A DNA stretch of 64,000 nucleotides from NCBI GenBank assembly GCA_019454045.1, contig SKCR01015053.1, positions 1 through 64,000 of the forward strand. Direction: 5' to 3'. The position numbers and the translations under genes are program-made. Each line of letters begins with the position of its first letter. Position 1 is the stretch's first letter. This stretch comes from Zanthoxylum bungeanum. Lineage: Eukaryota > Streptophyta > Magnoliopsida > Sapindales > Rutaceae. Under the pieces are notes generated by a model. That model did not search any database, was not told the origin of the DNA, and saw only the letters and a program-made list of their open reading frames with translations. Of the stretch, positions 23,938 through 34,855 are shown in pieces.

Positions 23938-26500
23938 AATGTTGAGCATGAAATTTGATTTAGGGTTAAAATTTGGGTAAATTGATTTTGAGCATGATTT
24001 AAATAAATTGGATGTTTGAATATGCTTAAATCATGTTGAATTGAAGTTTGATTGGATCAATTTCATGAAATTGTGATTGGATCATTTTTCCCCAAAATCT
24101 TAGCTTGGCCGAGAATGATGCCCTATTTTAATGTCTTGGATTTTGATTTTTTGATTCATTGGATGAGTTAGAATCATGTTGGGGATGTTGATTTAATATT
24201 TAATTTGATTCAATTGGATTGGATTTGAAATTGGATATAAATTTCCCCTTGGCCGAGACATATATAAAGCATGATTGGGTTTGATTTTGATGAAATATGT
24301 TGGACATGTTTTGTAGTAATTGAGTATGATTAATTGTATAAATTAATGTTTTGGAAATATTGATTTGGGTGATTAATTGTGTTATACACTTTATGTAATT
24401 GGGCCCAAAACTGCATCCATAAAGCCCAAATGCGACTTAATGGACCTTTAAAGTTTAATTGGGTCTAATGGGCCAAAATTGATTTCTGGGCTTATGGGGT
24501 AATTCCCGGATTGGATTTTGGTTATTCGATTTGACCCGAGTTGACCAAAAGTCCACGCCTTAAGAAATTAATTAAAAGCCCATTGGACTTTAATTGAATT
24601 GACGTTGGACGTTAATCGGGCTTTGAGACCCATAACGATTAAATTTGGAATTTAAGTCGTAAAGGTTTATTAATAAAGTGTAATATTTAATTTGGAATTA
24701 AATAGCGAATTAGTATTAAATACAAATTGAATTGGATTTAATTTTGTAGTTTAATTTAATTCGAGAATTCGTACTTTAAGTACTTATTCGCAAAACGAGT
24801 TTGACTCGAGCAAAATCAAATCATTGTTTGAACATTGGATGGTCACTAATTATCAGATTAATTAATTTGATTAGATTGATTGATAACATGCTTGTGTGAA
24901 TACATGGTTGCGATGCATGAATAATGTATATCGGATGGATATTAGATGGGTGGGACAATTTTAGAAATTGTTGTAATAAATTTTATTTATTAATTGGACC
25001 TGCGTGTCCAGCCTTATTACCTACTTATTCTTTGTATTCTCTTCTCACCTATTCCCCTAAATGTAAATGAGATTTCTTTAGAAGTGTAGTGTAACGGGTA
25101 GAAGTAAATACATGTGCTAGCGGGAGAGAGAAATGGAGAGATTTGATCTAGGATCATTGTGTAAAGTATCCATCCGCATATCATTATTATTTTATTATAC
25201 GTGCTTTATTATGTGTTTAGAATGCATGTTTAAGGGTGTATGATGATGAGACCTTAACAAAGATAATAAATTGGTTGCCAATTTGCACTCGAAAAACCCT
25301 CGCACAATATTAAGCGTATTTCCTTCCATTGAGTGATTCTTACTCAAGATCCGAGACTGGCATTGGCTTGTTGGCCAAAGTCAAGGCCTTTGTCCGTCGA
25401 GGATGTGTTTGAATCACAAAGGCTTTGTTCCATATGGTGTCTTGTCCAAGTTGTGGTTGTTGGCCAAAGTCAAGACCACTTCTTGTCCATCGACATTGAT
25501 TACGAAGCTTTCCATGGTCAATGGGTCGCGCTTAACTGGGATCACTAAGTTTGTTGTGCCAAAGCCAATACTTAGTTGATTCAGAGGAAAAAGGTTAGGT
25601 AATATATTGGATATATTGATATATATAAGATATATGTTTCGGACTTGGATGTCCCCCTACTAGATCTAGGAATTGGATTGGATCCAATTGATCTTAGAGA
25701 TCTACCTAGTTATTTATCATACAATTTGTTGGCCAAAGTCAAGATTGTGTGATATTTAACGGGATCCTAGCCCGCTAGGAAACAAGGTTTCCTGAGTACT
25801 CGATAGAGGGTTAGAGGCTCGCCGAAAAATAGTGGGAGGCAAGAATTGAATTTGCAATATTCGTTTAATTACTTGCCATACGCGCTCAAACAAATATAAT
25901 TCTTCAAATGAATTAAATGTAGTTGGACTAATATTTAAATGTTGTTTTGATAAATAGTTTGACTATATTCAAACTATTCATTTATAGTTGATTTTATAAT
26001 TGGATTATAATATCAATATAATTGATTTTAATCTATTAAATTATAGTTGATTAAATAGTTGGACTATAATAACATTATAATAAATAGTACCGGAAATCGT
26101 TGATAAATAGTTGGACTATTAAAATCAAGATAAAATTGAAAGATTGACATTTAAAACATAATCCTAGGGAAATGTATTTAAATGGTTTATTTAATTTTCA
26201 AAATTGGGAATACTTTCAGGATGGTCCTGGAAACTAATAAGTTACTTTATTTGATAAAATAACATATTATGCTTATGCCGGAGTTAAGCAAATAGTAGAG
26301 CATAGTCTTTGGAAGATTTATGTAATGATAACTTTAGTGCTTAATCCATTATACTTACCGCAGTAGACTCATTGATTTCTTTGTCAGAACTAAGGGTTAG
26401 ATCCTTAAAGTATGATAATGAAATTGAAGGATCTTCATAAATCTATACTTAGATTTTAGAAGTACTAAAATTGCAATAGTAAACTCTTGGAGAGTTAATG
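23938..26500 (+). other. E2 long non-coding leader
   Basis: About 2.6 kb with no sustained ORF. It contains the conserved TTGGCCAAAGTCAAG-type motifs at 25371, 25460, about 25,555 and 25729, and several X-TGG-X' inverted repeats near 24,600-24,760. No protein is recognisable. Collinear with the leaders of E3, C and D. Confidence 0.75.
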
Positions 26501-29500
26501 GCTATTCTCAATGAGAGAAAGTCAAAGTTTGCAAGAGGCAAGTAGCGCAAGGCGCACCTTACTTCGATATTCTAGAAGGCCAAAGCTTGGCCAAAGCTTC
26601 TGGAATATGAAAAGGTGAAAAGGGCAAAGGCAAAATCATTATAATCTTCTGGGAAGATAAATGAAATAATCTGCCTAAATGTGGCAAACGGAATTGCGGA
26701 AGCGTGATTGCCGTTTGGACAAAGCAGACATGAAGGAATTGAAGGCGAGCAAGGCTCTGACTTCAAATATGTTTGTCAACATTATGTTCACTACTAGTAT
26801 TGAAATTGGATTTTAAATACTTAGTATGATACATATAAAATATATGTATTGATGTTCAAAATCTGTTATGAACAGGATACTGAATTCAATAGAGAATAAT
26901 CTGCGAATTGGAAACGGGACGAAAGTCGCTGTTTTAACCGTAGATACGTAAAATTAGGAACTGCCCTTCAGGTGTGTACCTAAATTTGGAAATTGTTATA
27001 ATGTAACTAGTTTGACTAGAAACATTATCTCTATATCAGTGTTTAACCCGCTGCGGGTGAACCTTTATATTCTAGAACACTAAAGTGTTTCATTATATAA
27101 AAATGATATTGAGATATACACATTAGATGTGAATGACAGCATTTATATTTTGAATATAAATAAAATCTCGAACATATAACATGACAAACAAACAGCTCAA
27201 ACTGATTTGACCAGGAGAAACTAATTTGTGGCATTGTAGTCTGGGACACAATCTAAAACAAGAATCGTATATCCGCACTTTTGAAGAGTGGGTATTAGGA
27301 CTGATTTGATCCCATTCAAATAAAGTCTACGAATCTAGTTTATTGGGCAAAGTGCCTAAAACACTATTTACTTGGTAAAAGTGCAAATGCCATCGATCTG
27401 TTAGCCCTAGTTCATTGTGAAGCAAGTGGGCCCATATCTAGCTAGTCTAGAGGTGTATATGAATATTTCGTGACCTTTACGGATGTGGCATCGCGTAATG
27501 GTTATGTGTTTCTTTTGAAGAACACAAATCGGAAACTTTTAAGTTTCGACACGAAAATAGTCAAACAGGTCGGCTAAAGTATTTTACCGTTACGATAAGA
27601 CCGTAATGGAAAATACTTAAGCAATAAGTTTCTCGTATACTTGAAAGAGTATAGTATTCTTTCAAGGAGTACGCGTTCCGGAAACACGTCAGTTGACGGT
27701 GTGTCCGAACTAAGTAACCAAATTTTGTTGGACATGATAAGGTTAATCATGAGTCACTCTGAGCTACCATTTCCTTCAACGGATAAGCATAAACAGTGCA
27801 TAACTTATTTATAATAAGGTTCCATAATAATCTGTTTGACATATATCATATTAGATATGAACAGGAAAGAAACCAGGTTTCTCATTCCAGAATGTTTGGA
27901 TATGCTTGGCATATGTTTGGATGATACCAAACTAAAACCCAAATTGGATAAGTGCCAATTATAGGTTATCCTAGGGATACCATAAATATAGTACTTATAC
28001 AACTCACAAGAGAACAATTAGATTGTTGCTCGCCATGCGGTTTTCCTAAGAGGAATACCGATATGCAGTGGTAAGTGGGAGGATAGTAAAACTCGATGAA
28101 AATCAGAGTAATACTAATCCAGACACCAAATCTTAATGGAACATAAATATTCATCAAGGATGAAACTATACCATTAATCTTCGAATACACAAGAACCGCG
28201 TAAAGTCGGAGAGAGTCAGAAGACAACCTGAGGTATGGGTTTTTGATCTCACCTTATAAAGATGTTAATATTTTGAGGAATACCAACTGACTACGTATGA
28301 GGAAGTGATACAAGGTATCAACTCCCAATTATGACAAAGTGTCATGAGTCCGAAATGGATTCCATGTATAATCAACTTAGTTTGGATACTAGTTATTGTA
28401 CCGCAAGGCATTGTGCCTATTGGTACTTATAAGTCTTCAAGGAAGACATACATGGATGGCCACATACCAACGTATAAAGCTAGGCTTTTAGCGAAAAGGT
28501 ATCGTTATCAAGATTATGTTGATTTCGATTCAACCTTTTACCTGTTGCCACGGTAAATCCATTTGGATAATGCTTGCTAATGCTGCATTTTTCATTTATG
28601 AAATATGTCAGCAGAACGGGAAATCTCTTTCCTAAAAAGGAAACCTTTTGGAGGATGTTTACAACATCCTGTCGGTTTTGTCGTACCATAACAAGCAAAT
28701 AAGGTTTGCAGGTTATTCGATCCATGTTTGGATTGAAGCAAACATAAGTTCTTGGAATTATCGTTTTGATGTAATCATAATAGTTTATGATTTACTTCAA
28801 AACGAAATGATTCTTGTGTATATAAGGAGGTTAGTGGGAGCGCACTGACATAAATGTCCTATAAATAATGATAATATGTCATTTCTTGGAAATGATATTC
28901 CCATAATAATAATAATCGGTGAAAGCTTGGCTTTCGAGAAAATTCTCCGTGAACGTACATTGAAAAATGTACGCGACCTGGTGTCTCATACGCTTTGAGC
29001 ATATGAAGGTACAAACAGGCCAATCCAAGTGATAGTCATTGGATTGAAATTAAGAACATCCGTTAGTATCTTAGAGAACTAAGGATGCTGTCTTTAACTA
29101 TGGAGAAGGAGAACTTGAAGTGACTAGGATCACTGTAGCAAGTTTCCTAAACCTATTAAACGACTATAAGTCACATAAGGTACTATACAGTTTGAATAAT
29201 GGAACAGTGAGCTGGAAATCTTCCAAACAAGATACTGTTACCGAATAAACAACAAATTCGGGTTATTGCTGCAGCTGAGGCGGCAATAGAAGCCATTTGG
29301 GTCGATAAAAAATCTAATTAGATTTGATATAATTCTGTTAGCAGCTGAGCTAGGCGTCAGCACAGGCTAAAGAATTAATGGTCTCCTCAACGATCCAGAT
29401 ATATACTTCGATATTCATCTGATTCGTTCGGATCATACATCATGGCGATGTGATGATCGTATAAATCGCATCAGACGAAAATCATGCAAATCCCCTAACG

Positions 29501-29573
29501 AAAGCATTTCTCAGCAGTTTGAGCCAACCGTACATAGTTCGGGTGTAAGCCACTTGAGTGACGGGCTATAGGC
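26501..29573 (+). pseudogene. E2 decayed gag-pol
   Basis: Order of remnants: a Gag knuckle trace at about 26,660-26,720 (GGCAAACGG), a protease active-site trace at about 26,812, a GAG-pre-integrase trace at about 27,225, and integrase at about 27,418-27,800 (FVTFTDVAS and GYVFLLK still readable). RT follows at about 28,380-28,890 (GNLLEDVYN readable; catalytic YVDD lost), then RNase H at about 29,100-29,560 (AAEAAIEAIWV). Stops and frameshifts occur throughout. The +2 indel after GTTTCTTTTGAA in integrase is shared with E3 and D. Confidence 0.82.
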
Positions 29574-29574
29574 C

Positions 29575-29584
29575 AAGTGGGAGA
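29575..29584 (+). other. E2 polypurine tract
   Basis: AAGTGGGAGA, immediately before the 3' LTR. Confidence 0.9.
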
Positions 29585-29585
29585 T

Positions 29586-31602
29586 TATTGGACAATTATG
29601 ACCCATAGTGTCACTATTTGTACAGATCATGGTGTTGTTGTACAAATTGACTATGTGAGAAAGGAGATTGCACTCTTATCATTTGTGATTAGATCACCTA
29701 GATATATAAATGATAGGTGGTCCCTGTGATTTGTTCCTGGATTGAGAATGATATGAGACAATATCAATCCACGAAGGATAAATCATTAAATATCCCTAGT
29801 CAGAGTATTATCGAGATTGGACATCGATAAATACGTAAAATACTAGTATTACACTTGTGCGCGTTGTGAGGGCATAACTGCATAGTTCTCATATATTTGG
29901 GTATAAGATACTCATGCAAGTGTAATAGGAGGTTGTGTTTTACCGATGGTACGGGAAACAGCTTCGCTCGGGATAGACCCCCTCGGAATTCCATTGGTAG
30001 TATGACTATGTGTCTATGGAAGTCCGGAATCAGGGTTGGTGTATTTGGTCTTAACCTGAGACTTGCACCGCTAATACTTGCGACAATCAATATACTTTGG
30101 TTGCGGTCGTCCAGGGCTTTAACAGGTTCTATGTACGCCTATGCTGGGTATATTGAGAATCGTAGTGTGTTGGGTGTGATGTCAAGACGAAAGTGTCACT
30201 CCAATCATATGGAGATGATGGTCGGTAGGATACGATACTGGTTCTCTTAAGTACTGCAGTCATCGGGATAAAATGACAAGGTCATGTTTATCCGATTGTA
30301 GAGACTAGTCACCAGACATCCGACATGTGCTTAGTACGGGGTAGACACAATTCCAGCCCCTGGCCTAGCACGCGATCATCCGATACTGGATCGACATACA
30401 CAATACTACGTATACTACGCCTAATCTAGATCCTTTATTCCTGTAAGGATATTTCTGGAGAATTGGGTTGGCATGACGCTTTGCAGAAGCCAATTGTCTT
30501 GTAAATCGGTATAAACGTAATACGAGGTACTTACGTGTTCGGATCATCCAACGACCGAATTTACTGCCACACATATGGGGGATCTCATGGGTCGCCGAAT
30601 ATTCACGATGACGTATGACTCACACTTTTATTAATCTGGGATTAATTAGAAGAGAGAGAAAAATTATAGGGATTAATTACAGATAACGATTAATTTGGAA
30701 TTAATCGATTAATTAATATATTCGATATATTAAACGAGATTGGATTTCGACGCGGAATTAAAATTAGATTTTAATTCGGGCGAACGAATTTTTAGAATTA
30801 ATTCGTTAGCGACGTGAATAGAATTATGCTAGGCATGATTATTTAATTAAATTAGATTTAATACGACGCAACGGAAAATTCATTAATTTGATATTAGCGA
30901 ACCCGAGCCCGAGATTATTTACGAGCGCATTCACATTTCGAATTCGAGTGCGGCACGCAAGTCAAATCAAGCGTCAAATCGCTAGTCGCTTCTAGCGTCA
31001 CATCATTCGTCAATCAAGTGATATATGTCTTTCACTTTGAGTGATTGATGCCAGTCACTATTCATTGATTGATGGATTGATGGAGTGATGTGTGTGGTTG
31101 GAGCCATTAAGGCTTGACTTTTGGAAAGAGAAAAATGTGTAAATAATTTTGGAAATTAATTATGTGTATTAGATACACTTTTTGGCAACAAAAATAGATA
31201 CAACACTCTTCTCTTTCTTCTTATCTCTCTCACGCCCATGGAGGGCTTTTTCTCTTCTGGTTTCAGCTCATAAACCGTGAGCTAGAGGGAAACAAAGTGG
31301 GATTTTTGTGGCAAAAATCATGAGAGCTAGCACTCCGAGAGACATGCGAAGGTGATAGGGAAGTCTACCCATGAGCCGGGAATCATTTGACGAAGCTTGG
31401 AGCTTGACGAAGAACCTCCATGGCCGAAAATAGTGGACTGCACACAGCCACTGCCGTGAGCTTCCCAGTGAGCAGAATTTGTTTTGTTCGTTGCCGCTTC
31501 ACTAAACCGATCGCGATGTGAGTATTCCGCAACTTCGTTGATTTGTATTCGCACTTATTTCATGCTTGTTATTGATCCTTGGGACCTTAGTAAACACCAA
31601 CA
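29586..31602 (+). repeat. E2 3' LTR
   Basis: Starts TATTGGACAATTATGACCC (G-to-A in the terminal TG) and ends ACACCAACA. About 2.02 kb. Clearly more diverged from its 5' partner than the E3 pair, consistent with an older insertion. Confidence 0.92.
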
Positions 31603-33097
31603 CTACCAACATCAATCAATAGTGACATGTTGTCACATCACTCAAAGTGACTAGACATCACATCAATCGATTGACAAATGATTTGACGCTAGATGTGACT
31701 TGTGGGCAGCACTTTAATTCGCAATGCAAGTGCACCCGCAAACACTCCCGGGCTCGGGTTCGCTAATCCCAAATTATTGAATTTTCCGTTGCGACGTAAT
31801 TAAATAATTACGCCTTACAAAATCACTATTCACGTCACTAACGAATTAATTCTAAATTAACTTGTTCGCCCGAATTAATTCTAAATTTAATTCCGCGTCG
31901 AAATCCAATTTCGTATAATATATCGAATATATTATTTTATCAATTAATTCCAAATTAATCGTTTTCTCACTTTAATTAATATTTTATCCCAGATAAAATA
32001 TCTCCGTAATTAATCCCAGATTAATTTTCTCTCTCATCTATAATTAATCCCATATTAATAAAGTGTGAGTCATACGTCATCGGTGAATCTTCGGAAACGA
32101 CCCATAAGATCCCCGTATATGTTGGTAGTAAATCCGGTCGTCGGACTATCCGAACACGTAAGTACCTAGTACTACGTTTTTATCGATTTGCAAGACAAGG
32201 TTGGCTTCTAGCAAAGCGCCATGCCTACGCAATTCTCCAGAAATATCCTTACAGGAATATGTGATCTATATCAGGCGTAGTATACGTAGTATTGCGTATT
32301 TCGATCCAGCATCGGATGTCACGTGCAAGGCCTGGGGCTGGAATTGTGTCTGCCCCGTACAAAGCACAATCTCTGGTAACTAGTCTCTATAATCGGATAA
32401 TCATGACCTAGTCATAATATCCCGATAGCTGCAGCATATAAGAGAACAAGTTCCGTATCCTACGTGATCACATCTCCACTATGACTCGAGTGATACTTCC
32501 ATCTCGACATCACACCCAATACACTACAATTCTCAATATACCCAGAAGAGGCGTACACAGAACCTGTTAAAGCCCTGGATGACCAAAACCAAAGTATATT
32601 GATTGTCGCATGTATTAGCGGTGCAAGTCTCAGGTTAGACCAAATACACCTACCCTGATTCGGACTTCCATAGACACATAGTCATACTACCAATGGAATT
32701 TCGAGGGGTCTATCCAGAGGGAAACTGTTTTTCTTACCATCGGTAAAACACAACCTCCTACTACACTTGCATGAGTATCCTATACCCAAATATATGAGAA
32801 CTATGCCGTTATGCCCTCACAACGCGCACAAGTGTAATACTAGTCTTTTCCGTATTATCGATGTCCAATCTCGATAATACTCTGACTAGGGATATTTAAT
32901 GATTAAACCTTCGTGGATTGATACTGTCTCATATCATCTCAATCTGGAACTAATCATATGGACCTTCTACCATTTATATATCTTGGTGATCTAATCACAA
33001 ATGATAAAAGAGCAATTTCCTTTGTCATATAGTTAATTTGTACAACAACACCATGATCTGTACAAATAGTGATACTATGGGTCATAACTGTCCAACA
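31603..33097 (-). repeat. Family X solo LTR, minus strand, right part (LTR 5' end)
   Basis: Resumes the solo LTR after the second CTACC copy (31603-31607) and ends ...TCCAACA, the reverse complement of the LTR start TGTTGGA, followed by TTAAG at 33098. Together with 11206-11707 it gives one complete LTR of about 1.99 kb with no internal domain, so LTR-LTR recombination removed the rest before E2 inserted. Confidence 0.9.
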
Positions 33098-33102
33098 TTA
33101 AG

Positions 33103-33165
33103 CACTACTGGGGAGAATCATTTGAGCGACAAAAAGAAAGTGTCACACTTTCAGATCCAGCCTAA
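33103..33165 (+). pseudogene. E1 integrase C-terminal domain, part 2
   Basis: After the second TTAAG copy the frame resumes with HYWGESFERQKESVTLSDPA and stops at TAA 33163-33165. Skipping the insertion and one copy of the duplication places it exactly in frame with 10900-11205. The downstream GCAGGGAGGCAACCC is a recurrent Athila post-integrase motif. Confidence 0.88.
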
Positions 33166-33362
33166 CGTTAGAGAAGTCACGTCTAACTGTCGACGTTAAA
33201 CTTAGCGCTAGCAGGGAGGCAACCCATGCAATTTGTGTATATATTGTGATTTGGTGTGATTTAATTTTGTGTGTTTATTTTTTGCAGATTAAGACATTTC
33301 AGGATGGAAGAAGTTCTCATAAATTTCACAAGTAATTTCCTTCTCTCCCTCAAAACTCTCTG
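33166..33362 (+). other. E1 post-integrase spacer with acceptor-like sites
   Basis: Non-coding. Contains GCAGGGAGGCAACCC (about 33,209-33,230), then a T-rich run ending TTTTTTGCAG with AG at 33286-33287 and a second CATTTCAG with AG at 33301-33302. Both look like plant 3' splice sites. Athila env-like genes are generally thought to be made from spliced RNA, so these may serve the ORF at 33363; that is inference. A short ORF from the ATG at 33304 ends at TGA 33361 and is in another frame. Confidence 0.55.
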
Positions 33363-33815
33363 ATGAAAGTCTACAAAGCTTGCTTAGAACGGATGAGTTT
33401 ACTAACGATCCATGGTGTTTCTAAAGATATTCGTTGGGTAATTGAAGCACGGGTCCGATTGGCAGGTGAGTCTTCTGACTCTTTTATTTCACATCTGCCT
33501 GGTTTTGGAAGAAGCACCTATGAAAAGAAACGTAGAGCTAAGCAAATGGGTGTTTGTTACAAATGTGCACGCTGGAATTGCAATACTCGTTGTCGTTCTT
33601 TAGGAATGGTGTCTGATAATCGCGAAGATAAAATTAAATTCATTAGGGATGGCTTGAGTAAGGAGTCTGTAGATAATATATCTTCGACTCTTGAGACGCA
33701 TCCCAGTGGATATGTTCATATAGCCATTCACAAATTACATACACAATTTCAAAAAGAAAAACAACATTTAAGTCTCGGGAATTTGACTCAAAAAGACCCT
33801 GTTTGCCAATTATAA
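33363..33815 (+). CDS. Basic cysteine-rich protein resembling flexivirus nucleic-acid-binding proteins, carried by E1
   Basis: 150 codons, ATG at 33363, uninterrupted to TAA; the frame opens at 33336, so this is its first ATG. The centre is GRSTYEKKRRAK (residues 49-60), then C65, C68, C73 and C77 (CX2CX4CX3C), then KIKFIRDGLSKE (90-101). A basic Arg/Lys run preceded by GRSxY and followed at once by a CxxC finger is the hallmark, from family knowledge, of small cysteine-rich proteins of carlaviruses and related flexiviruses. Those bind nucleic acid and often suppress RNA silencing. The N-terminal half (GVSKDIRWVIEARVRL) also fits that layout. The C-terminal 45 residues (helical, Gln/Lys-rich) go beyond the usual viral length. 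It sits where Athila elements have env-like genes. Alternatives are a Gag-like finger or a plant protein I do not recognise. The ORF is secure; the family call is moderate. Confidence 0.62.
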   Translation: MKVYKACLERMSLLTIHGVSKDIRWVIEARVRLAGESSDSFISHLPGFGRSTYEKKRRAKQMGVCYKCARWNCNTRCRSLGMVSDNREDKIKFIRDGLSKESVDNISSTLETHPSGYVHIAIHKLHTQFQKEKQHLSLGNLTQKDPVCQL

Positions 33816-34100
33816 GAAAATTGGATGGGAAGCTTGTCCCTAACGCATAGACGTCATTCAAGCCGCTAATTTTCTTGTAAATATTATATCTCTTTGTCTT
33901 TTCCTAATAATTATAATTTGTTTTGTTGTTTTCTTTTATTTTCTCCGACAGGATCCAGAACTTTTTGACTATCACGATTTATTTTACTATTAACTAATAA
34001 TTGTCATTTGGTAGGTATTAGTGCTATTATTTTACTCACCCTTTTCAGGTGTTATAAATTCAACTCATTATTGCACTTTTGAAGACATCCAGAGTAAAAC
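33816..34100 (+). other. Spacer between the two E1 cargo ORFs
   Basis: T-rich, non-coding. Two acceptor-like sites are visible: TTTCTCCGACAG (AG at 33950-33951) and CACCCTTTTCAG (AG at 34047-34048), the latter 52 bases before the LOG ATG. They could allow separate spliced messages for the second ORF; untested. Confidence 0.5.
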
Positions 34101-34670
34101 ATGGAAGCCACTTCAAGAAGGCGAGTTGAAAACATCTGTGTGTTTTACGGAACTAGTGTTGGTGTTAAGCCACAATACGTAAAAGTAGCACATGAATTGG
34201 GTCGAGTCTTAGCTGCAAGGAATATGCACTTAGTATATGGCGGAGGCAATCTTGGAATTATGGGGATCGTTTCAAAAGCCGTACATGAAGGAGGCAGTCA
34301 CGTTTTGGAAATCATTCCAAAACCCTTGGCGGAGGCAAATATTATTGGACCATCAAACGGAGATGAACTGATCGTGCCAGGTATGTCTGAACGATTGGTA
34401 GAAATGATTAACTGTGCTGATTCGTTTATTGCTTTGCCAGGTGTCTTGGGCACATTGGAGGAAATTTTTATAGTGCTATCTTGGGCGAACTTGAACATAC
34501 ACCAGAAACCAATTGGGCTGTTTAACGTTGATGGATTTTATGATTTTCTTTGTGTGTTTCTTGATGATGCTCGGAGAAATGGGTTCGTGTCAAAACCTAT
34601 GAAAGAACTCCTCTATACTGCCAGAACTGCTCCGGATCTAATAGACCAACTCTTAGCCTATGAACCATAA
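34101..34670 (+). CDS. LOG-like: LOG-type cytokinin riboside 5'-monophosphate phosphoribohydrolase, intron-free, carried by E1
   Basis: 189 codons from ATG 34101 to TAA, with no intron. LOG enzymes release active cytokinin bases from their riboside monophosphates in the cytosol. Family motifs in order: ICVFYGTS (12-19, usually ICVFCGSS), LVYGGGNLGIMG (44-55, nucleotide loop), MSERLVEM (95-102, usually MxxRKxxM), ALPGVLGTLEE (111-121, usually PGGxGTxxE), HQKPIGLFNVDGFY (134-147) and a C-terminal LAYEP. Length and motif spacing are near those of plant LOGs (about 200-220 aa), with a short N-terminus. Plant LOG genes normally have several introns, so an uninterrupted copy between Athila integrase and PPT suggests capture through RNA. 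Two changes, Gly to Val in PGG and Lys to Leu after Arg98, touch the signature motifs, so activity is uncertain. An ordinary retroposed LOG that landed there independently is the alternative. Confidence 0.9.
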   Translation: MEATSRRRVENICVFYGTSVGVKPQYVKVAHELGRVLAARNMHLVYGGGNLGIMGIVSKAVHEGGSHVLEIIPKPLAEANIIGPSNGDELIVPGMSERLVEMINCADSFIALPGVLGTLEEIFIVLSWANLNIHQKPIGLFNVDGFYDFLCVFLDDARRNGFVSKPMKELLYTARTAPDLIDQLLAYEP

Positions 34671-34814
34671 GTTGACCCTATCCTTTCAAAGATAAATTGG
34701 TCCGAGGACGATCGTGGTAAGAGGCGTCGGATTAATCTGGATCTTAACCTTTAATTTCCTGTAGAATTTTAGCTAACCAGGTATTATCTTCTAAACTCTT
34801 CTTCTACTGTTTAA
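34671..34814 (+). other. E1 spacer between LOG-like ORF and stem-loop
   Basis: Non-coding; no poly(A) run of the kind expected at the end of a LINE-mediated retrocopy directly follows the stop codon. Leads into the stem-loop and PPT. Confidence 0.5.
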
Positions 34815-34832
34815 GACATTGGGGACAATGTC
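34815..34832 (+). other. E1 stem-loop upstream of PPT
   Basis: GACATTG-GGGA-CAATGTC: a perfect 7-bp stem with a 4-nt loop. An ACATTGxGGACAATG element upstream of the PPT recurs in Athila-type elements, so it supports assigning this region to E1 rather than to flanking host DNA. Confidence 0.75.
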
Positions 34833-34844
34833 TCATTTAGGTTT

Positions 34845-34855
34845 AAGGGAGGGAA
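34845..34855 (+). other. E1 polypurine tract candidate
   Basis: AAGGGAGGGAA, 12 bases after the stem-loop. The true 3' LTR start is not identifiable because the comparable 5' LTR start is missing. Confidence 0.65.

Larger units (their letters stand above)
11708..31602 (+). mobile_element. Family X Copia-type element E2 (non-autonomous, split by E3)
   Basis: TSD CTACC at 11703-11707 and 31603-31607. 5' LTR at 11708-12039 plus 22187-23923, PBS at 23925, long leader, decayed pol, PPT at 29575, 3' LTR at 29586-31602. The 3' LTR begins TA instead of TG. It inserted into a solo LTR of its own family and was later hit by E3 in its 5' LTR. Confidence 0.92.

Noticed and set aside
29897..30250. Recurring ORFs containing VGVFGLNLRLAPLILATINIL in several places
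   Set aside because: They occur in the same part of every family X LTR with differing ends and frames; conservation comes from the repeat, not from coding.
34298..34498. Antisense ORF within the LOG-like gene
   Set aside because: Shadow of the LOG reading frame; no similarity of its own.
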